The notes beneath the pieces were generated by a model. It did no database searches. It was not told the origin of the DNA and worked only from the letters and a program-made list of their open reading frames with translations. Positions 8,779 through 10,961 of a stretch of DNA of 10,961 nucleotides are shown here, one piece after another. The number at the start of each line of letters is the position of its first letter. Position 1 is the stretch's first letter. The translations under genes were made by a program, and so were the position numbers. The stretch is from Pavlovales sp. CCMP2436 (lineage: Eukaryota; Haptophyta; Pavlovophyceae; Pavlovales), in contig MU631489.1 of NCBI GenBank assembly GCA_026770615.1, forward strand, positions 85,551-96,511, written 5' to 3'.

Positions 8779-8889
8779 TCGCCTATGAGGCGCGCAGGTG
8801 CAGCTATCGCGCCCTCGTTCGCCTGATGCGGGTGATGATGAGGCGGGTCTTCGGAGGAGAAGGGCACACGGCTCGCCTATGAGGCGCGC
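8779..8889 (+). repeat. 17-bp direct repeat pair
   Basis: TCGCCTATGAGGCGCGC at 8779-8795 and 8873-8889, 94 bases apart. Each contains the inner palindrome CGCCTATGAGGCG. Confidence 0.8.
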
Positions 8890-8993
8890 GATCGCACCAC
8901 GGGCTTTCTCCCGGTCTCCTGTCCCAGGGAGGCCGGGGAGCCGTCGTCCCCGGAGCAGTTTTTTGATTGAGTGGCCTTCTTCTGCTGCCCCAT
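8877..8993 (-). CDS. short hypothetical reading frame
   Basis: 38 codons on the - strand from ATG at 8993, beginning MGQQKKATQSKNCSGDDGSP and ending in a TAG that lies inside one copy of the 17-bp repeat. Hydrophilic, Lys/Gln/Ser/Gly-rich, more protein-like than overlapping frames. It is preceded by TTTAG, a possible acceptor. No family recognised; it could be chance or an exon of an element-borne gene. Confidence 0.2.
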   Translation of the reverse strand: MGQQKKATQSKNCSGDDGSPASLGQETGRKPVVRSRAS

Positions 8994-9221
8994 TTTCTCT
9001 AAAGGTATGCACGTCGTGGTTTTTTTTAAAAGGTTAGGTTGAATGACTCCGTTTTGATTAGTATCTTATGCACCCCTGTTCGTATGAACATTTACAAATT
9101 GGTCCCTGATTTCAGGGTTTGTGGTCCGCGGACAACGTTAAAAAATTAAAATTATTTACACACCCGCACATTAATTTGCACGTGAGTCTTGAATTCGAAC
9201 AGCATAATGTTAAAACAGCGC

Positions 9222-9281
9222 TAGTGGTGACGACGACGGGAAAAAGAAACCGGCGGGCCTGACGCGGTGACGGCAACTTTG
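9222..9281 (+). repeat. interior direct repeat, copy B
   Basis: TAGTGGTGACGACGACGGGA, then GAAACCGGCGG, an insertion relative to copy A, then TGACGGCAACTTT. See 8233-8277; about 990 bases apart. Confidence 0.75.
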
Positions 9282-9780
9282 GCGAGGACTTGGGCACCGT
9301 CGGCAACTCAACGATGTAATGTTTTGTCAGCGATATGCCTTCAGCGCACAGGCGCAGCTGGAGGTACCTGCAGGCACGGCGGCTTCACTCGCGAGGGTGA
9401 CGTCGTTATGAACCGACGACGATGAGAGGACTCGAGCGGAATAAATTATAAAAAGCTATACGCAGTATAGCACCATACTCGGCAGTGCTCGACGCCGGAG
9501 CCTCCAAGCACTAGGCTTTAAATCTGACAGATGCACGCATCAGCGTTATATTATTTCTTAAACGATGTGGACAAAAAGTACAGGGAGTTGCGGGAAATAA
9601 TAAAAAACCGTAACGTTAAGAAATTGAGCATCATTTTTCTACCATTTAAAGGTATTTTAAGTAAAATGTAACCATTATTGTTTGTATATAATTTGCTTTC
9701 GTAGCCCCGCTGCTCCCTGTGCTGAGCGAGCGTGCAGCTGAAACTGCGATCCCGAGGGGGGCGCTGCCTGGCTCGCCACC

Positions 9781-10614
9781 ATGATGTTGCTCTACGCCAC
9801 CATGCTATTGCTTCTGTCACGTGCTGTGGCGGGCGCTGTTTCGCGCGGTGGCGAGCAGCACGCGGAGACGCCGCTCAAGGCTACCAAGGCTACGACGACG
9901 ATACTGCTTCCTGCGGCCACCGCAGTGTGCGCGCTCGCAGCGGCGCGATGCTGTCCACTCGAGGTACTCGCTGGCACCTCTCGACCACCCGTCTCGCTTA
10001 GGTCCTCAAGTGGATGTGCGTCGCGCGCTGCGGTGGGCGCTGCTGCGCGCGGCGGCGGGCAGCACGCGGAGACGCCGCTCGAGGCTAACAAGGCTACGAC
10101 GACGATGCTGCTTCCTGCGGCCGCCGCAGTGTGCGCGCTCGTAGCGTCGCGATGTGTCCACTTGAGGTACTCGCTGGCACCTCTCGACCACCCGTATCGC
10201 TTAGGTCCTCAAGTGGATGTGCGTCGCGCGCTGCGGTGGGCGCTGCTGCGCGCGGCGGTGAGCAGCACGCGGAGACGCCGCTCAAGGCTACCAAGGCTAC
10301 GACGACGATGCTGCTTCCTGCGGCCGCCGCAGTGTGCGCGCTCGCAGCGGCGCGATGCTGTCCACTTGAGGTACTCGCTGGCACCTCTCGACCACCCGTA
10401 TCGCTCGGGTCCTCAAGTGGATGTGCGTCGCTCGCTGCCGGAGGGCGCTGCTGCGCGCGGCGGCGGGCCGCACGCGGAGACACCGCTCAAGGCTACCAAG
10501 GCTACGAAGACGATGCTGCTCCCTGCGGCCGCCACGGCAGGGTTGCGGCGGCCGAGGCGCGGCCGAGGCGGGACGTGGGGGCCGGGGCGCACAAACTCAC
10601 GCCCTTTGGTGTGA
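9781..10614 (+). CDS. hypothetical repeat protein with hydrophobic N-terminus
   Basis: 277 codons with a good start context (GCCACCATGA). MMLLYATMLLLLSRAVAGAVS resembles a signal peptide. The rest is the 204-bp array read as 68-residue units (RGG.QHAETPLKATKATTT.LLPAA, then TSRPPVSL). Units 1, 2 and 4 share a frame. A 1-base loss near 10154 and a 1-base gain near 10437 throw about 94 residues between them into a second, Arg-rich frame (YSLAPLDHPYR.GPQVDVRR) and then restore the first. Because the unit is a multiple of three, other frames, including one on the - strand, also stay open, so coding status is doubtful. No known family. The array supplies part of the signal-like segment, which weakens the secretion case. 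Confidence 0.3.
   Translation: MMLLYATMLLLLSRAVAGAVSRGGEQHAETPLKATKATTTILLPAATAVCALAAARCCPLEVLAGTSRPPVSLRSSSGCASRAAVGAAARGGGQHAETPLEANKATTTMLLPAAAAVCALVASRCVHLRYSLAPLDHPYRLGPQVDVRRALRWALLRAAVSSTRRRRSRLPRLRRRCCFLRPPQCARSQRRDAVHLRYSLAPLDHPYRSGPQVDVRRSLPEGAAARGGGPHAETPLKATKATKTMLLPAAATAGLRRPRRGRGGTWGPGRTNSRPLV
9815..10534 (+). repeat. ~204-bp tandem array, about 3.5 units
   Basis: The anchor CGCGGAGACRCCGCTC occurs at 9861, 10065, 10268 and 10473, giving steps of 204, 203 and 205. Units are highly similar; the last breaks off in the GCGGCCGCC stretch near 10534. Such periodicity indicates a satellite/minisatellite-like array or a repeat-protein gene. Confidence 0.9.
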
Positions 10615-10621
10615 GTGCTGA

Positions 10622-10961
10622 CCAGTGCATGAGGGTTTGGGGCGATCGCTCGACCTCAGCCTGACGTCGACCAAGCCAGTGACTGAAAAACACCTGTTGA
10701 ACCATGCTGAGCCGCTACTACATATTAATGTAGGGGGGTTCGGGCTGGCGGTACGTTTCAAGTTCAAGTCAGGCTCATCTAAGCGCTCCGACGCAGGCTC
10801 CTACGCGCTACGCCGCAATGGGGAGCTGGTAGAAATGATGGATGATGAGGAAGCCGAAAACAAAGTGCTGGAGTCGCTGCGCAACGCGGGGCCGCCCGAC
10901 AGTGCGCGAGCAAGCGAGTCCATTGGTGATCCCAGCGGTGACGTATCGCTGAGAAGCGATG
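10622..10961 (+). CDS. open coding segment shared by the inverted arms, right copy (3' incomplete)
   Basis: Frame open from just after TGA (10619-10621) through the window edge, 113 codons. It reads HEGLGRSLDLSLTSTKPVTE.., then inside the arm VRFKFKSGSSKRSDAGSYAL, RRNGELVEMMDDEEAENKV and so on, hydrophilic with acidic and Ser-rich stretches. The only in-frame ATGs are at 10835 and 10838, so it is either an internal exon or starts there. Judged from the left copy, the protein would end about 46 codons beyond the window edge. The family is not recognised. It could belong to a mobile element carrying the arms or be a host gene caught in an inverted duplication. Confidence 0.45.
10728..10961 (+). 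repeat. right arm of the ~233-bp inverted repeat
   Basis: Reverse-complement partner of 7646-7878, starting ATGTAG..GGGGTTCGGGCTGGCGG and still matching when the window ends. Confidence 0.9.

Larger units (their letters stand above)
8132..9780. other. interior of the inverted-repeat region, first part
   Basis: No transposase or other recognisable protein. Contents seen: paired short direct repeats (8233/9222 and 8779/8873), the hairpin cluster at 8304-8381, an AATAAA near 8570, a short Lys/Gln/Ser-rich - strand frame at 8877-8993, and AT-rich sequence at 9420-9700 ending in a possible acceptor, CTTTCGTAG, near 9704. Composition alternates between GC-rich and AT-rich blocks. Confidence 0.5.

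Noticed and set aside
8668..9012. 114-codon - strand frame
   Set aside because: Arg/Pro/Ser-rich with no domain, and it overlaps a shorter frame of more natural composition. Neither is strong.
9792..10483. - strand frames across the 204-bp array
   Set aside because: Open only because the repeat length is a multiple of three; no start context and no recognisable motif.

Overview
The window reads as nuclear DNA of a microbial eukaryote, most probably an alga; lineage confidence is low. The reasons are GT-AG introns with donors such as GTGAGC, GTGCGC and GTACGC, GC-rich exons set in AT-rich or homopolymer-rich introns, AATAAA and TGTAA motifs near gene ends, and no bacterial-style operons. The long unspliced reading frames across the window are mostly shadows of C- and G-rich introns.

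Layout. (1) 1-343: end of an unrecognised gene, whose last exon (about 176-343) encodes a Cys/His-rich C-terminus. (2) 344-1169: intergenic and 5' region with a possible 10-codon uORF. (3) 1170-6664: the centrepiece, an eight-exon + strand gene whose joints all keep frame. It encodes about 408 residues: one RRM built from five exons, a long Gly/Met/Ala/Gln/Pro-rich linker, and a C-terminal WW domain. RRM plus WW, with an RRM resembling the FCA/CELF (Bruno-like) family, points to an FCA-like RNA-processing regulator. (4) 6878-7192: a tentative small spliced gene on the - strand, convergent with the FCA-like gene. (5) 7377-10961: a mobile-element-like or segmentally duplicated region. Two arms of about 233 bp, roughly 95% identical and in inverted orientation, bracket 2.85 kb. 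The arms encode the same protein segment: the left copy is broken by a stop and a 1-base deletion, the right copy is open to the window edge. Between them lie hairpins, short dispersed repeats and a 204-bp tandem array.

The most unusual feature is in the introns of the FCA-like gene. Introns 3 to 7 carry partial same-strand copies ('echoes') of the adjoining exon edges: acceptor-side copies upstream of exons 4, 7 and 8, and donor-side copies downstream of exons 4, 5, 6 and 7. Three introns also hold a dispersed element of about 115 bp. Its reverse strand has 5S-rRNA-like box A and box C motifs followed by a T-run, suggesting a 5S-derived SINE; this is inference. The first copy supplies an in-frame stop immediately followed by AATAAA, so failure to splice intron 3 could give a short polyadenylated transcript. 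This recalls the intronic-polyadenylation autoregulation known for plant FCA.
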